NCBI GenBank assembly: GCA_025359685.1
Contig: JANYEY010000093.1
Coordinates: 1 to 34,544, forward strand
Source: Sphingomonadaceae bacterium
GTDB taxonomy: Bacteria; Pseudomonadota; Alphaproteobacteria; Sphingomonadales; Sphingomonadaceae
DNA: 34,544 nt
Direction of reading: 5' to 3'
This document shows positions 33,769 to 34,544 of this stretch, in pieces. The notes under the pieces are model-generated. The model was not told the DNA's origin and made no database searches. It was given only the letters and a program-made list of their open reading frames with translations. A program made the position numbers and the translations under genes. Position 1 is the first letter of the stretch. Each line of letters opens with the position of its first letter.

Positions 33769-34421
33769 TCAAAATCCGAATGAGCGGCGCAATTCCAACG
33801 AAAGGCCTGTTAGATCTGGATAAACCGTAGAATCGGAAATTCCCTTTCTGAAAAGAGAATTTGAGACAGAGTCGATGTGGTCTTTCGGGATTGTAACTTT
33901 TTCTAAAACTCCCGCATCAAATGCCACAATCGAGTTAAATTGTCGCTCCATCGGCTGCGTGCTCTTTCCGAATAATGCAAACATCCCTCGCTGGGCCACG
34001 ATTCTTGGACTATTGTGTGTTCCGTAAATCATGATTGGGATATTTTTCGCTCTCCAAGATCTACACTCGGGCTATATGATTTCACCTGCTCTCGTCCTGC
34101 GTCCAGAACACCCCCTGCAAATGAGATGTCACTGAGAGCGCCAGCGTTCCATTTTGCAGGGTCGAGCATCCAAAATGCGCAATCTCGCACAGGTTTTCCC
34201 GACTTGCTTCTCTCGCAAGTGGTCAAACAAAAGTATAGGGCCACAAACGGACTTTCGGTCCAATCAAGTAATCGAGTCGGAATTCCATAATGCTGCATGA
34301 AAAACATTCGATCCCATTCACTCGAGAAATTTTGCGGGACGAATGGGGGGGATCTCTGACCGAATACTAACGCTATTTTTTTCTCGAGTGCGTGGAGTTC
34401 TTCGGGAATTATCCCCTTGCG
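33769..34421 (-). pseudogene. FRG-domain protein gene, 5'-truncated and frameshifted
   Basis: Two minus-strand frames together read as one FRG-domain protein. The 5' frame (about 34421-34029) has IPEELHALEKKIALVFGQRS, then SSEWDRMFFMQHYGIPTRLLDWTESPFVALYFC and FWMLDPAKWNAGAL. The 3' frame has NIPIMIYGTHNSPRIVAQRGMFALFG and ends DLTGLSLELRRSFGF. Adding one A to the A5 tract at about 34043-34047 joins them as ERKNIPIMIYG without a stop. Upstream, the frame meets TGA at 34422-34424 with no start codon after it, so the beginning, including the F-R-G motif that names the family, is missing where IS1595-like sequence starts. FRG proteins are found in toxin- and defence-type loci; biochemical role unsettled. 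It is directly upstream of the DUF262 gene (2-nt gap). A split ATGA-coupled gene pair is the alternative reading of the frameshift. Confidence 0.75.
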
Positions 34422-34544
34422 TCAGGTTGAAAGGTGTGGCATACAATATGTATGAGAACGAAAGCCCCCACCCTTCGCCAGTTTCTTGACCAGTTTCCGA
34501 CCGAGGATGCTTGCCTTGAACACCTGATGCGCATTCGTTTTGGC
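34422..34544 (+). mobile_element. Left end of an IS1595-family insertion sequence (runs off right edge)
   Basis: The junction is placed where similarity to an FRG protein stops, at about 34415-34427. Only some 30 nt separate it from the transposase start, the distance expected for a terminal inverted repeat plus leader. The inverted repeat and the 8-bp target duplication cannot be defined because the other end lies outside the window. Confidence 0.55.
34452..34544 (+). CDS. IS1595-family transposase, N-terminal 31 residues
   Basis: The visible codons give MRTKAPTLRQFLDQFPTEDA followed by CLEHLMRIRFG at the window end. The pattern TL..F...FPTE.ACLEHL...R(F/W)G is the conserved start of IS1595/ISXO2-type transposases, just before their zinc-ribbon (CPxCG). 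The DDE catalytic domain would lie beyond the edge. The ATG at 34452 is the first in-frame start. Whether the element is intact cannot be judged from here. Confidence 0.8.
   Translation, partial: MRTKAPTLRQFLDQFPTEDACLEHLMRIRFG

Noticed and set aside
34029..34307. Treating the two FRG frames as two separate complete genes
   Set aside because: The first lacks a family start and the second begins in mid-domain. A single added base rebuilds the normal family sequence, so one broken gene is more likely.

Overview
The window is about 32.6 kb of high-GC bacterial chromosome followed, at the right edge, by a short AT-richer accessory patch. Gene content and protein sequences point to an alphaproteobacterium, most likely Sphingomonadales (Sphingomonadaceae or Erythrobacteraceae). 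The reasons are the mdh/sucD/odhA/odhB/lpdA run, a GAAC-N7-GAAC LexA box in front of uvrA, a B12-riboswitch btu operon, palindromic 'ggaggggtat' intergenic repeats and many secreted hypothetical proteins. The taxonomic call is inference; no rRNA, tRNA or CRISPR array was seen.

Region 1 (1-13329, all minus strand). Reading leftward from 13329: a SleB-type cell-wall hydrolase, a small conserved-looking hypothetical, then mdh, a small membrane ORF, sucD, odhA, odhB and lpdA (TCA cycle and 2-oxoglutarate dehydrogenase complex). These are followed by a 67-aa protein, a TRIC/YicG-type membrane channel, a thiamine-diphosphate enzyme, an FMN-dependent alpha-hydroxy-acid dehydrogenase, and an unrecognised partial gene that runs off the left edge. 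Spacing is tight (1-62 nt) through most of the run, so long co-transcripts are likely. sucC is not here.

Region 2 (about 13489-18176, plus strand). A cobalamin riboswitch, with a visible Shine-Dalgarno-sequestering hairpin and a competing hairpin, controls btuB-btuF-btuC-btuD. The four genes overlap by 1-4 nt and the first three start with GTG. Together they form a complete TonB-dependent outer-membrane and ABC inner-membrane route for vitamin B12. A 146-nt nested palindromic element follows.

Region 3 (18328-29358, minus strand). A secreted M3 metallopeptidase and a secreted M13 metallopeptidase are separated by a terminator. Then come five consecutive same-strand genes (388, 119, 537, 80 and 891 aa) that all start with export signals and that I cannot assign to a family. 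They include a Pro-rich protein and one with a Pro/Thr/Ser linker. This cluster is the best candidate for undescribed biology in the chromosomal part.

Region 4 (29551-32482, plus strand). uvrA with a textbook alphaproteobacterial LexA box just before its start, followed by a second palindromic repeat.

Region 5 (32627-34544). An AT-richer patch with a DUF262 protein and a broken FRG-domain gene (5' end lost, plus a one-base frameshift in an A tract). The 5' loss is where an IS1595-family insertion sequence begins; it runs off the right edge. This looks like a decaying, horizontally acquired defence-type or toxin-type gene pair.
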